Shown here: in pieces, positions 15,182 through 24,100 of the stretch
Numbering within the stretch: the stretch's first letter is position 1
How the letters are laid out: each line of letters starts with the position of its first letter
From: a virus
Length of the DNA: 28,366 nucleotides
IMG/VR virus record: IMGVR_UViG_3300028388_002847
Coordinates: 1 to 28,366 of that record
Strand: one strand, 5' to 3'
Position numbers and translations under genes: made by a program
The notes under the pieces: generated by a model
What the model was told of the DNA's origin: nothing
Databases searched by the model: none
What the model saw: only the letters and a program-made list of their open reading frames with translations

Positions 15182-17268
15182 TAGAATCCGGGGTCGAAGT
15201 CAGAAGAGTGCTGGATGAACATCTGGCCAAGCAGGAACCGGTTCAGTGGGGAAGCGAGCCCCGCCGCCACGACGCCCTCCAGCTCACCGGAGCCGGGGAG
15301 AGGGCCACGGGCCCCGGGACGGATGAGGGCCTCCAGGGGCGCGGTGTCCCCGGCCATGAGGGCCTCCCCGATCTCCCGGGCCTTGAAGCGGTTCACGTCG
15401 TTCAGGTTCGTGAACCACTCCCCGACCTTCCGCATCCACTCCCACCGGTTCACGCCAGGGCGGCTCAGGACCTCCTTCATGTTCTCCAGGTCCTGGGACC
15501 GCATGGAGGTGAGGGAGTTGAGCCCGGCGTAGTTGTGGGTGGACTGGAACGCCTGCTCGCGCTGGATCACGGCCTGGAGCTGTTCCATCCCTCCCTCTCC
15601 GAGGATGGTCCGGAGCCACTCCTGCATCGCCCGAGCTTCGTTCACCATCTTGGAGCCCGCCGACCCGCCCGTGGGCGAGTCGATCAGCTTCTGCGACAGG
15701 CGGTCGATAGCCCCGGCCAGCACGGCCATCTGCTCCTGCGGACGGGCGTTGGCGAAGTCGTTGGCCAGGGCCCGCTGGAGCGTGAGGGGCGAGTTGTTCC
15801 CGCCGAGCTTCAGTCCGGCCTCGTAGGCGTTGGTCAGGGCGGACTGCTGGGCCCACAGCTCGTCGGCCCGTGCCACATCGTCCCCGAAGTCCTCGCCCAT
15901 CGCCTCCGTCAGGGCGGCGATCCGGCGCTGGAGCGACTCCTTGGCACCCAGGGGCGCTTCGGCGCTCCGCTCCATCCGCCCCAGAGCTTCACGCATGGCG
16001 TTCCGCAGGTACTGGATGTCGGAGAATCGGAGCGGGCGCTGGACCCCTCCGATGATCTCCTGGGCCGCGCCCATGAGAGCGGGGTCCTGGCGGAAGAGGT
16101 TCCAGATGGCGGGAGCCCCCTCGTCCAGGCGAAACTCCCCGAACGCCTCGTCCAGGGGCCCGTAGAATTCATCCTGGGCCCGGTTCCGTAGGGCGGCCAC
16201 CCACTCGTCCACCTTCCCGTTCACGGGGAGACCCTGGGCGTCCGAGATCTGGCGGAGGTCGTTGACGAGGCGGTCACCCCGCTCCGTAGCACGACCGGCC
16301 AGCCGCTGTGCGGTACTGCCTGGAGCATCCAGCGCCCCACCGGACAGCGTCCGAGCGGCGTGGATGGCCCGGCCTCCGGGGACCGGCGCGGCGTCAGCCA
16401 CGACAGCTTCCGGTCCGAGCACGTTGAGCCGCTCCGCGATGTCATCCGTCCCGACCTGAGCGTCCTCACTCAGCCAGCGGCGGAGGTAGCGCCCGGCCTG
16501 CTTCCGGCCCTCACGACTCCTGGCGGACTCGCTGAAGTACCGGTGGGCGCGGCGGAAGAGTCCGCCCCCGACGCGGGAGCCGACACCGAAGGCCATTCCA
16601 GCGGCCCCACCGAAGAGGCCACCACCAGCTCCGAGGGCGAGCCGGTTCCCCAGTCCCTCCCCCTCGCTGAACCCGAACACGGCACCGTCAACGGCCCCGG
16701 CGGCCCCACCACCAAGGGCGGCGGTGGCCATCGGGTTCATCCCCCGGGTCGCTCCGAAGCGGGCCCCCATTCCGGCCCCCGTCAGCATGAGAGGCATCGA
16801 AGGGATCATCTCAGCGGCCAGGCTCGCCCCGGGGTAGTCCTCGCGGAGCACCTCCCGGCGGGCCCGGATCCGGTTCCTCATCCCCTCGTCGTAGGAGGGC
16901 ATCGCCCCTTCCTGGCCCTGCATCACCGCCTGGGCCTGGCGCTGGGCCGCTCCCGGTCCGGCACCCATGGGCATACGGAGCCCGGCGATCTCGTCCGAGA
17001 ACGGGATCCCCCCGAGCATCGACTCACCGAAGCGGCGGAGCGGGCTCATGTTGGCCACCTCCGCCCTCGCACCCTCTTCGGTCTCCCGGTACTGGTCCGG
17101 GGTCATCCCGTTCTGGGCGAAGAAGACGAAGGTCCGGTAGTCAGGGAAGCCGAGCTGTTCCTGGACGTAGGCGTTCGCGTCCTCCAGGCCGAGCCCCTCC
17201 CGGCGGAGCCAGCCCCGAATCTGCGACAGGTACTCCTGCGCCTGCTCCTGCGTGATCTCCGGGTTCAT
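15181..17268 (-). CDS. Ejection/internal virion-type protein
   Basis: A 695-residue protein. An N-terminal helical region (EITQEQAQEYLSQIRGWL) is followed by a signature seen in phage DNA-injection proteins (RARREVLREDYPGASLAAEM). Next comes a long Gly/Ala hydrophobic section (~120-220, MLTGAGMGARFGATRG, AALGGGAAGAVDGAVFG) that could insert in membranes, and then ~450 residues of charged helices. Similar proteins are carried in podovirus heads and ejected to form the DNA channel; the match is by composition and context. I chose ATG 17268 because it gives an ATGA overlap with the preceding stop. The in-frame ATG at 17304 would overlap more and lies in a Pro/Gly-rich stretch. Confidence 0.75.
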   Translation of the reverse strand: MNPEITQEQAQEYLSQIRGWLRREGLGLEDANAYVQEQLGFPDYRTFVFFAQNGMTPDQYRETEEGARAEVANMSPLRRFGESMLGGIPFSDEIAGLRMPMGAGPGAAQRQAQAVMQGQEGAMPSYDEGMRNRIRARREVLREDYPGASLAAEMIPSMPLMLTGAGMGARFGATRGMNPMATAALGGGAAGAVDGAVFGFSEGEGLGNRLALGAGGGLFGGAAGMAFGVGSRVGGGLFRRAHRYFSESARSREGRKQAGRYLRRWLSEDAQVGTDDIAERLNVLGPEAVVADAAPVPGGRAIHAARTLSGGALDAPGSTAQRLAGRATERGDRLVNDLRQISDAQGLPVNGKVDEWVAALRNRAQDEFYGPLDEAFGEFRLDEGAPAIWNLFRQDPALMGAAQEIIGGVQRPLRFSDIQYLRNAMREALGRMERSAEAPLGAKESLQRRIAALTEAMGEDFGDDVARADELWAQQSALTNAYEAGLKLGGNNSPLTLQRALANDFANARPQEQMAVLAGAIDRLSQKLIDSPTGGSAGSKMVNEARAMQEWLRTILGEGGMEQLQAVIQREQAFQSTHNYAGLNSLTSMRSQDLENMKEVLSRPGVNRWEWMRKVGEWFTNLNDVNRFKAREIGEALMAGDTAPLEALIRPGARGPLPGSGELEGVVAAGLASPLNRFLLGQMFIQHSSDFDPGF

Positions 17269-18500
17269 CGTACCGTGTCCCCCTGGGCCCGGCGGCGGGC
17301 CCACTCTTCAGGCGAGAGGATGCCACCTCCGCCCTCGTCGTTACCCCAGCCCATGGACCGCTGGGCCTCTTCGATGGCCTCTTCCGAGGACGCACCCCGG
17401 TCAATGGCCCCGGCGTAGGCATGAGCGGTCCGCGCCAGGTGGCGCTCGTACCGGTTGGCGATCCGGGCCTGGAAGTCCCGCTCCTGGGGCGACAGCGGGA
17501 GCCCCGCCCGACGCTTGGTCATGAGCATGAGGACCCGCATCATCTCGCTCTTCTGCTGGCGCACCTCCGGCGAGTCTCCAGCCCGGGGGATGAAGATCAG
17601 AGCCGAGTTGGCGTACTCCGTGTCGTTGTACGCCGCACCCGTGGTCTGCCGGAGCCACGCCTCCCCGATGGGGATGGCCGCTCCGTAGAGGCGGCGGGCG
17701 CGGTCGCTCGACAGGTTCCCGGCGAGCCAGTTGCGGTACATCTCCCCTTCCAGCGGGAGCGGGTTCTCCACGAACTCCTCCACGATGGGGATGTTGAGCT
17801 GGAGCGCCTCCACGAACGACTGCGCCCGGCCCTCTGCGTCAGAGCGGGGGCGGGAGGTGTTGGCGTGGATCCGCTCCCACTGCCCGGTCAGGTTGTTCCG
17901 GAGGTAGGTCCCGGTGTCATCGGTGTAGGTCTGCTCGTCATCCGGCAGAGGCACCGAGCTGTACCGCTGGAACGCCGAGGTGGGGAAGTCGATCTCCGTC
18001 CTGGAGATCTCCTCCATCGTGTAGGGGTCCACGGCGATCCGGTACCGCTTTCCGTTCTCCGTCCGGGTGATGTACTGCGGGCGCTGAGAGGCCCGGCCAC
18101 CAGCCATCTGGGACTTGAGCACCTCCGAGAGAGTCCGGGCCGCTTCGATGTTCCCCGCCCCGATGGCGGTCATCATCATCCGGCCCAGGTTGTCCGGGGT
18201 CACTGGCCCCTTGGCCAGCTCCGCCAGCTCCATCTGGTTCTGCACGGCGAGCTGGTTCTGCTGAAACTGAGCGGCACCCGCCTTGGAGGCCATCATCCCC
18301 TGCGCGAGCAGGGAGAGGAAGTCCTGGTTGGGCTGGCCACCGGCCATCATCATGGCCAGGCCGCCCTGCTGGAGACCCTGGGCGAGAGCGTTCCGTCCCG
18401 CGCCCTCTCCGAGCCGGGGATCCGCCGGAGCGCCGTAGAGCCCCTGGAAGATTCGGCTCGCCGGTCCCTTGATCGAATTGAAGAGCCCGTCGATTGCCAT
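17265..18500 (-). CDS. Late structural protein, probable ejection protein
   Basis: A 411-residue protein starting MAIDGLFNSIKG with a Met/Gly/Ala-rich helical N-terminus (GGLAMMMAGGQPNQDFLSLLAQGMMA). Such starts are common among podovirus head-internal and DNA-transfer proteins. The middle holds a beta-rich YITRTENGKRYRIAVDPYTME segment, and the C-terminus is charged and helical. I cannot assign a defined family. It lies between a gp14/gp7-type protein and two large ejection-type proteins, equivalent in position to T7 gp15 or P22 gp20, which is inference from order. Confidence 0.7.
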   Translation of the reverse strand: MAIDGLFNSIKGPASRIFQGLYGAPADPRLGEGAGRNALAQGLQQGGLAMMMAGGQPNQDFLSLLAQGMMASKAGAAQFQQNQLAVQNQMELAELAKGPVTPDNLGRMMMTAIGAGNIEAARTLSEVLKSQMAGGRASQRPQYITRTENGKRYRIAVDPYTMEEISRTEIDFPTSAFQRYSSVPLPDDEQTYTDDTGTYLRNNLTGQWERIHANTSRPRSDAEGRAQSFVEALQLNIPIVEEFVENPLPLEGEMYRNWLAGNLSSDRARRLYGAAIPIGEAWLRQTTGAAYNDTEYANSALIFIPRAGDSPEVRQQKSEMMRVLMLMTKRRAGLPLSPQERDFQARIANRYERHLARTAHAYAGAIDRGASSEEAIEEAQRSMGWGNDEGGGGILSPEEWARRRAQGDTVR

Positions 18501-18506
18501 GGTGCC

Positions 18507-19259
18507 TTACCGGTAGTAGTCGCTGAACCAGCCGCCGGGCTGGGTGAGGTTGGTCTGCGGGGTGTACTGGAGCCCCGGGGACGCCAGCGCGTTCACTCCC
18601 CCGCTGGTGGCGTTGCCGAAGAGGCTCCTGCCGAGGGAGGATCCGAGAGCGCCGCCTGCGGGCCCGCCCATCATGAGGGTCCCGGCGAGCCCGAGCCCGA
18701 GCCCGGCGATCTGCCCGAAGGTGTTCCCGCTCTGCTTCTCCTTGGTGGTCTGCCCCGTCGGGCCGAGAGCCTGGTTCCGGAGCCCCACGGCCATCTGGGA
18801 CCGGAGGAAAGGCTCCATCATGGCCATGCGCTCCGCCTGCCTCTGCTGGGCCTGGTAGGAGAGGCCCTGGTTCACGGCGGTCTGCCACTGGTTGTTCAGG
18901 AGGTTCCCGAGGACGCTGGCGCGGCCCCGCTCGACCTCGCCCATCCCGACGGCCTCAGCCACTCCGTGGCGGGCGGAGCCGAAGGCCCCGGCACCCTGGG
19001 CGGCGTCGTTGGTCCGCATCCGGTTCATGTCCAGGGCCCGGTCGAACGACTGGTTCACCGGGTTCAGCACCTGGTCGAACCAGGGGTTCATGAACTGCAT
19101 GGCCTGGTCCTGGACGGACATCGTCTCCGGACCGTAGAGGTTCCCTTCCATCCCCAGGAGGGAGCGGGCACCGCTGGCACCGACGCCCCTGGTCCCGGAA
19201 ACGTACCGCTGGGAAGCGGGGTCGATTCGCTGGGTGGTGGTCTTACTTCCGCCGGACAT
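18507..19259 (-). CDS. Internal virion / DNA ejection protein (gp14- or gp7-like)
   Basis: A 250-residue protein with the N-terminus MSGGSKTTTQRIDPASQRYV, frequent among podovirus ejection proteins. Helical segments contain the recurrent GAGAFGSARHGVAEA motif and Gln-rich QQRQAERMAMM, followed by a hydrophobic Gly-rich segment (GQIAGLGLGLAGTLMMGGPAGGALG) compatible with membrane insertion. Proteins of this type leave the virion first and cross the outer membrane. ATG 19259 follows the upstream stop by one base (TGATATG). Confidence 0.75.
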   Translation of the reverse strand: MSGGSKTTTQRIDPASQRYVSGTRGVGASGARSLLGMEGNLYGPETMSVQDQAMQFMNPWFDQVLNPVNQSFDRALDMNRMRTNDAAQGAGAFGSARHGVAEAVGMGEVERGRASVLGNLLNNQWQTAVNQGLSYQAQQRQAERMAMMEPFLRSQMAVGLRNQALGPTGQTTKEKQSGNTFGQIAGLGLGLAGTLMMGGPAGGALGSSLGRSLFGNATSGGVNALASPGLQYTPQTNLTQPGGWFSDYYR

Positions 19260-19260
19260 A

Positions 19261-19644
19261 TCAGAGCCTCTTGGTTGCTATGATGGAATCTGTGGCCCAC
19301 CCGCCGTCGCGGAGGACCCGGCCCCAGCCGGGGCGACCGTACAGCCGGACCTCGTCGCACCCCAGCTCCCTCGCCAGGGCCGCGAAGTCCTCGTCCATAC
19401 TCACCACGGATTCCAGTCTACCGGCGGAGAGCCAGATCACGGCTCGCTTGAGGCCCGACGGGTAGTTGTTGATCTCCGTGACAGCCGCTCCGAGGCCGTC
19501 ATCACTCAGCCAAAGTTGGGCATCTCCTGTCCGGAGCGCCATTTCCACGTCCGCCAGGGTGTGGGTGCGCTCTCGCTCCAGGGACTTCTGGAGGTCAGCT
19601 TGGAGGGAGGTGGACAGGTCCAGGACTGAGTCCAGGCGTAGCAC
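19261..19644 (-). CDS. GNAT-like protein of the virion module (T7 gp13-like position)
   Basis: A 127-residue protein whose C-terminal part (LARELGCDEVRLYGRPGWGRVLRDGGW) follows the pattern of GNAT-like phage proteins located next to internal virion genes. A central beta pair (LKRAVIWLSAG) precedes it. Acetyl-CoA binding is not evident because the usual Q/R-x-x-G-x-G/A loop is not seen, so it may be a structural or assembly protein rather than an enzyme. The likely start is GTG 19644, three bases after the upstream stop, with only a weak GGGA-type ribosome-binding site. Confidence 0.65.
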   Translation of the reverse strand: MLRLDSVLDLSTSLQADLQKSLERERTHTLADVEMALRTGDAQLWLSDDGLGAAVTEINNYPSGLKRAVIWLSAGRLESVVSMDEDFAALARELGCDEVRLYGRPGWGRVLRDGGWATDSIIATKRL

Positions 19645-19647
19645 GGC

Positions 19648-19974
19648 TCAATCGTTCCCGCCCGAGATGGCGGGTTGTTCCGGAAGGCCCGGTAGGAAAG
19701 ACGAGGGGGTCACTCCGCCGTTCAGGCAGAGGAGCGGATTCAGCTCCTCGTCGGGGCCCAGAAACTGGTCCTGCACCAGGAGGCAGAGGACCGCATCCAG
19801 CTTCTGGCTGGTGCCACGGATGGCCTCCCGGTTGTCATGGATTGCGTCGGTATTTCTCTCCACCTTTATGGGCAGATCGCGGTAATCGCTGAACACGGCA
19901 CCGAGGGTGAACACGGTACCCGTCATGGCCAGGAAAGCCACGATCAGCTTCTTGATGTCGAGGTCTTTGAACAT
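19648..19974 (-). CDS. Small membrane-anchored protein, possible spanin or holin-like
   Basis: A 108-residue protein with one N-terminal transmembrane segment (KLIVAFLAMTGTVFTLGAVF, preceded by Lys). A polar, probably coiled-coil region follows (VERNTDAIHDNREAIRGTSQKLDAVL), then a Pro/Gly-rich tail with three cysteines in the C-terminal half. This topology fits an inner-membrane spanin-like or holin-accessory protein, but no family is recognised. No clear Shine-Dalgarno sequence precedes ATG 19974. It is the first gene after a regulatory gap, so it likely opens a sub-operon. Confidence 0.65.
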   Translation of the reverse strand: MFKDLDIKKLIVAFLAMTGTVFTLGAVFSDYRDLPIKVERNTDAIHDNREAIRGTSQKLDAVLCLLVQDQFLGPDEELNPLLCLNGGVTPSSFLPGLPEQPAISGGND

Positions 19975-19992
19975 GGTGGTGCGGGGTCCAAG

Positions 19993-20013
19993 ATAGGGTA
20001 CGGTCTACCCTAT
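19993..20013. promoter_or_regulatory. Perfect inverted repeat, operator-like
   Basis: ATAGGGTA (19993-20000) and TACCCTAT (20006-20013) form a perfect 8-bp inverted repeat around CGGTC, about 20 nt upstream of the minus-strand gene at 19974. It is AT-rich compared with its surroundings. An operator for a dimeric repressor is plausible, and the phage encodes an XRE-like HTH protein. A weak hairpin in RNA is an alternative. Confidence 0.5.
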
Positions 20014-20023
20014 GATACGACGA

Positions 20024-20054
20024 AGCCCCCGACGCATCCATAGCGCCGGGGGCT
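20024..20054 (-). terminator. GC-rich hairpin, terminator-like
   Basis: AGCCCCCG (20024-20031) pairs with CGGGGGCT (20047-20054). Three further pairs inside (CGC 20033-20035 with GCG 20043-20045) follow an A/C mismatch. It lies about 40 nt after the stop of the minus-strand gene at 20092-20505. On the minus strand it is followed by TCGTCGTATC rather than a clean T-run, so termination may be partial or factor-assisted. Confidence 0.5.
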
Positions 20055-20060
20055 ATTGCA

Positions 20061-20093
20061 ATCGCACGTCGATTGCACGTCGAATTGCACGTC
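20061..20093. repeat. Three tandem 10-bp direct repeats
   Basis: ATCGCACGTC (20061-20070), ATTGCACGTC (20072-20081) and ATTGCACGTC (20084-20093) recur at 11-12-bp spacing, close to one helical turn. The third copy runs into the stop codon of the 137-residue gene. Helically phased copies suggest a protein-binding array. Confidence 0.65.
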
Positions 20094-20505
20094 AGGCGGA
20101 GTCCCCCATGTCCACGATGGGGTCCAGGATCTCCAGGTCCACCAGCGTGAGCTGGCCCTGCTCCAGCAGGACCTCCACGGGGACCGGACTCACCTCCAGC
20201 TCCAGCTCCTCGTTGCCGAGAGTGTTCAGCCGGTCGATGTACTCCTCCGTCAGGTTCGCACCCTCACCCAGCTCCTCCCTGGCCTCGTCCAGGATGATCT
20301 CCTGGGCGGCCTGGAAGTCCTCGAAAGCGCCGTCCATCACCCGGACGAACCGGCGGATGGCCAGGAGCGCCCCCGGCGAGAGGGACCGCCGGTAGATCGG
20401 CTTCAGGTCCTCGTCGTAGAGGTTCGCGCCCTGGGGGCTGGTCCCGGACCGGATGGCCCGGAGGATGCCTACGACAGCTCCGTAGGTGGTGGTCCACTGC
20501 TTCAT
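20092..20505 (-). CDS. Hypothetical acidic protein of the late module
   Basis: A 137-residue protein. The N-terminal half is basic and helical (MKQWTTTYGAVVGILRAIRSG, LSPGALLAIRRFVRVMDGAFEDF). The C-terminal half is strongly acidic (NEELELEVSPVPVEVLLEQG, LVDLEILDPIVDMG). No signal peptide or membrane segment is seen and no family is recognised. The helix-strand layout could suit a chaperone or small virion protein. ATG 20505 overlaps the lipoprotein stop (ATGA), so the two are probably translationally coupled. Confidence 0.65.
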   Translation of the reverse strand: MKQWTTTYGAVVGILRAIRSGTSPQGANLYDEDLKPIYRRSLSPGALLAIRRFVRVMDGAFEDFQAAQEIILDEAREELGEGANLTEEYIDRLNTLGNEELELEVSPVPVEVLLEQGQLTLVDLEILDPIVDMGDSA

Positions 20506-20693
20506 CGGTTGTATCCTCCCTGTCGCTGGGATTCGTAGAGGGGGCGCTGGGTGTCATCCGGGATGGAGTCCGGAATGGTCCAGCGGATGCAGGCGTCCCG
20601 GTAGTTGCAGGGAACGTCTGCGGGAGCGGTGATGCTGTTGCCGCACCCGGCCAGGATGGCCGTCAGCGCGAACACGATTACGCCTCTTTTCAT
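20502..20693 (-). CDS. Small outer-membrane lipoprotein, o-spanin (Rz1)-like candidate
   Basis: A 63-residue protein with a lysine start (MKRGVIVFALTAILAGCG) giving a classic lipoprotein signal. The hydrophobic stretch ends in a lipobox, LAGC, with Cys at residue 17. The mature peptide would be about 47 residues, short and Pro-containing (SITAPADVP, IPDSIPDD), as in many Rz1-type outer-membrane spanins, although it is less proline-rich than lambda Rz1. It has two further cysteines (residues 29 and 35). A GGAG site lies 9 nt upstream of ATG 20693, and a promoter-like site lies just before it. A role in lysis or superinfection exclusion is inferred. Confidence 0.7.
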   Translation of the reverse strand: MKRGVIVFALTAILAGCGNSITAPADVPCNYRDACIRWTIPDSIPDDTQRPLYESQRQGGYNR

Positions 20694-20730
20694 CGTCGCG
20701 TTCTCCGTTAAAGTGAAGGCGTGGTGAGCT

Positions 20731-20761
20731 TTAATATTGCGTCTGCGGCACCAGAGGTCAA
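20731..20761 (-). promoter_or_regulatory. Sigma-70-like promoter for the lipoprotein gene
   Basis: On the minus strand TTGACC (20761-20756) is followed at 17-19 nt spacing by an AT-rich box read as AATATT or TATTAA (20736-20731). Transcription would begin about 30 nt before ATG 20693. This is among the few AT-rich patches of the window. The -35 element overlaps the stop codon of the preceding gene. A TTAAAG/CTTTAA inverted repeat (20708-20713, 20729-20734) lies across the start region. Confidence 0.5.
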
Positions 20762-21186
20762 CACCCTCCCTGGTTGGCGATACTGAAGTATTCGACCCCA
20801 TTGGTGTCGCACACATCGGACTCGTCGTTGGAGACCACCCGCACGTCCGCCGCCCCGAACCGGGTGTAGGGATAGAGGAAGCTCCCGTCGCTGGCCTCGA
20901 AACCACTGTAGTCGATGTCTTTCGTGTCGAAGGTGCCGGAGAACGTGCCCCAGTCCGTCCAGCTCCCCAGGGAGGGAGTCGAGTCAACGGTGGAGGTTCC
21001 GTACCGGTACTGAACCTTGTAGCCCGACGGGAGGGCCTGGTTCAGGGTAACGGAGAGCCGCATCTTGGTGAAGATGAGGAAGTCACAGTCCCCGTCGAGG
21101 AAGGTCCCCGTCATGGAGCTGACCACGGTGCCGGAGCATCCGCCCCCGGCTCCCCCACTCCCCATCATCGTCGGCAGAACGAACAT
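20758..21186 (-). CDS. Small virion-module protein of unknown function
   Basis: A 142-residue, mostly beta-type protein (YKVQYRYGTSTV, WGTFSGTFDTKDIDYSGF, VRVVSNDESD) with a Gly-rich N-terminus (MMGSGGAGGGCSG) and four cysteines, at positions consistent with disulfides. No family is recognised. Its start overlaps the fiber gene's stop (TGATG), so it may be a fiber-associated cap, chaperone or receptor-contact protein, by context only. Confidence 0.6.
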   Translation of the reverse strand: MFVLPTMMGSGGAGGGCSGTVVSSMTGTFLDGDCDFLIFTKMRLSVTLNQALPSGYKVQYRYGTSTVDSTPSLGSWTDWGTFSGTFDTKDIDYSGFEASDGSFLYPYTRFGAADVRVVSNDESDVCDTNGVEYFSIANQGGC

Positions 21187-24100
21187 CAGACGCTGTCTCC
21201 GACCAGGTTCACGAAGACCTCCGAGCCAGAACCGCTGGAGCCCTCGTACCGGGCCACCGACAGGACCGCGTGGGTCCCGTTGTCGATGGTGAACGAGGTC
21301 GAGGTGAGGCCAGAGCCCCGAGCCGTGGATCCGGACAGGGTGATGGTCCTGGTGGATCCGCTGGCGTTGTGGATCACCAGGAGATGCTGGCCGCCCACAG
21401 TCAGGTTCGTCGCCACGTTGATCGTGATGTTCGCGGTGACGTTGATGACCATCGTCTGGGTGTCCCAGGCCGGGGTGTAGGTCGAGGACTTCGACCCATC
21501 CCAGTGCGTGGACGGGTTGATGGTGTGGGTCAGCTCGTCCGTCCAGGACGCGGAGGTCCAGGGCGCGGAGACATCGTCAATCACCAGGATCTGGCCGTTC
21601 CCGGACACCGTGTCCCCGGCGTCCCCGACGAGATCGTTCGGCTGGATCGGACCCACGTTCACCCAGGCCGAGCCCGAGTAGCGCAGGAAGTCACCCCCGG
21701 CCAGGGAGGTGAGCGTTACGTCCCCGATGGAGCCCAGGCTGGAGGCCGCCGGGGCCGCGCCCCAGATGATCCCCCCGCCAGAGCTGTACTGGAGGACGTG
21801 CCCGTTCGTGGTTGGCGGGTTCAGGGTCGCCAGCTCGTCGGACGAGTTGAGGAAGATCAGCTTGTTGGCTCCGGTGTCGAACGCATCCAGACCAGAGAAG
21901 GTCACCGCCCCAGTGGCCCGGAGGGTGCCGCTCACATCCAGCTTGTGGGCCGGGCTGACGATCCCGATCCCCACCCGCTGGTCCGCCTCGCTGAAGTGGA
22001 CGTAAGTAGACCCGGCGCTGTCCTGGAAGTTGAAGTCCCCAGAGGTGGCCATCTGGAGCCGGGCCCTCAGAGTCGAGCCCGAGGCGTTCCGGTGCTCAAA
22101 GAGAATCTGCCCGGAGCCGCTGTCCGTGTACCACCGCTGATAGTGAGTGGTCTCCCCGGCGCTGGCGTACCACCTGTGGTCGTGGGAGAAGAGACGGGTG
22201 TAGTCCCACTCGACGCCAGATCGGATGGCTCCGAAAAGCTCCTGCGCCACAGAGGCGGCATCGTTCAGGGCGTCGATGAAGAGGTTGCCCCCGGTCATGA
22301 GGATCCGGGTGGTCTTCTCATCGGTGGCGGCGTCGGACTCAGTGATGCTGAGGTAGGGGGTGGTGTCCTCCAGCGACAGGCCCCCGTAGATGGTGCTGTC
22401 CCCCACTCTGGGGACGTACACCGGCTCCTGCTTGTTGTAGTTGAACCCGTAGACGTGGACGATCCGGTAGGAGGTGCTTGCGGCGGCCCCGAACGTGATC
22501 CGAACCTGAGTGGCGGCGTTGGAGCTGGTGGAGGTGTAGACGTGGTTGTGGACCTTCACGTTCGTCGTATCCAGCAGGGTAGTCCACGACCCGGAGTAGT
22601 AGATCTCGATTTTCAGGGAGGAGGGACGGAACCCGGCGGACCCGAAGACCACCCCGTAGTGCTGGCCCCAGGTGAAGTTGCGGGGGTGGTCGAACGTCAG
22701 CGTCTCAGCCGCCGTCTTGCTGACGAAGTCGCCCTTTCCGTTCGTGATCGTGTTAAGCTCAGAGTCGTTCAGGGAGGTGGCGGTGTACGAGGAGGTCCGG
22801 TTCGCCAGCCCCACGAAGTCGTTCGTCATCATCGGGTGGAAGGCGAACTCCGATTCCGGGGCCCCTCCGAGGATCCCCACGGCAGATCCGATGGTCCCCA
22901 TCAGCACCACATCGTCGCCCAGCTCGACAGACTGATTGGCGACGAGGAGCCGCTGGCCCCCTCCGGTGGTGATAGCGACTTGGTTCGCCCCGGGGCTGTA
23001 GAGCCCGGTGTTCCCGTCGCCCGTGAAGGCGAGGGCCGCCGAGCCCGTCGAACCGCTGTCCACGATCAAGCGCCCAGCCTGGAGGCTCCCCACCACGTCC
23101 ACGGTGCCGCTGGCGGTGATCTGCATCCGCTGAACGGCGTTCGTGTAGAACGAGATGTCTGCGGCATCAGTGGTCTGAAGGCGCAGGTCCCCGGTCCCCC
23201 TGTGAGCGATCTGGCTCTCAGTGTTCGGTCCGCTGTTGGTCCGGATAATCCGAAGTCCGTAGTTGGTGTAGGTCGTGTCCCCGACGAGGTCGATGAAGGC
23301 GTACCCGGAGCCGGTCCGCCCCTGCCCGATCTGGATGTAGGTGGAGGCGGTGCTGACATCGACGCCGACATTCAGGGCCGCCCCGACCTCAAGATTGCCC
23401 TCAAACTTGTTTCCGGTGACGAAGGTGTTCGCCACGTTCTCCAGGGCCACATACTTCCAGATCGTCCACGAACCGCCGCTGGAGGACCAGCCCCGGAAGG
23501 CGAGGGTGCTGGTGTCGCTGTTCCGGGGGACCACAAGCTGGGCTCCCACATCCGAAGGACTCCGCATGACCAGCATGGGGTCGTAGCCGGACCCGTTGCT
23601 GGGGTAGTTGGGCATCGTGTTGGTGTGGAGTCCGTAGACCCCCGCCTCCCGCATATCGTCCAGATCGTCCGTCGAGACGAACCGGTCGTACTGCACGATG
23701 TTCGTATAGGGCGTCTCCCCGAGGATGGTGTCGGCCAGCCTGTCCGGGGAAATCACCCCGGTCGTGATGTCCGTTCCGTCGATCCCCGACCAGTCCATGG
23801 TGGGCGGTCCACCGGGGGTGAGCTTCAGGAACGCCGAAGACCCGAGAGTCGCCCCGAGGTCGCCGGGGTCGATCTCCACCGGCACCCAGGCGGAGCCACT
23901 GTACTGGAGGAAGTCCCCCGAGGCCACCCCAGCCTCGCTCACGTTGTCCAGGTCCCCCAGGTCCCCGGAGACAGGAATCGTCGCCGCCCAGGTGAAGCCC
24001 CCGGCGGCGGAGTTGTACCGGAGGTAGTAGGTCGTGCTGTCCGCCGTGGGGGCGTTCAGGTACTTGACGGCATCCCCATCGGCCCCATCCCGGACGAGGA

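Noticed and set aside
20061-20093. CRISPR-like repeats
   Set aside because: The units are 10 bp at 11-12-bp spacing with no spacers and no cas genes. They fit binding sites better.
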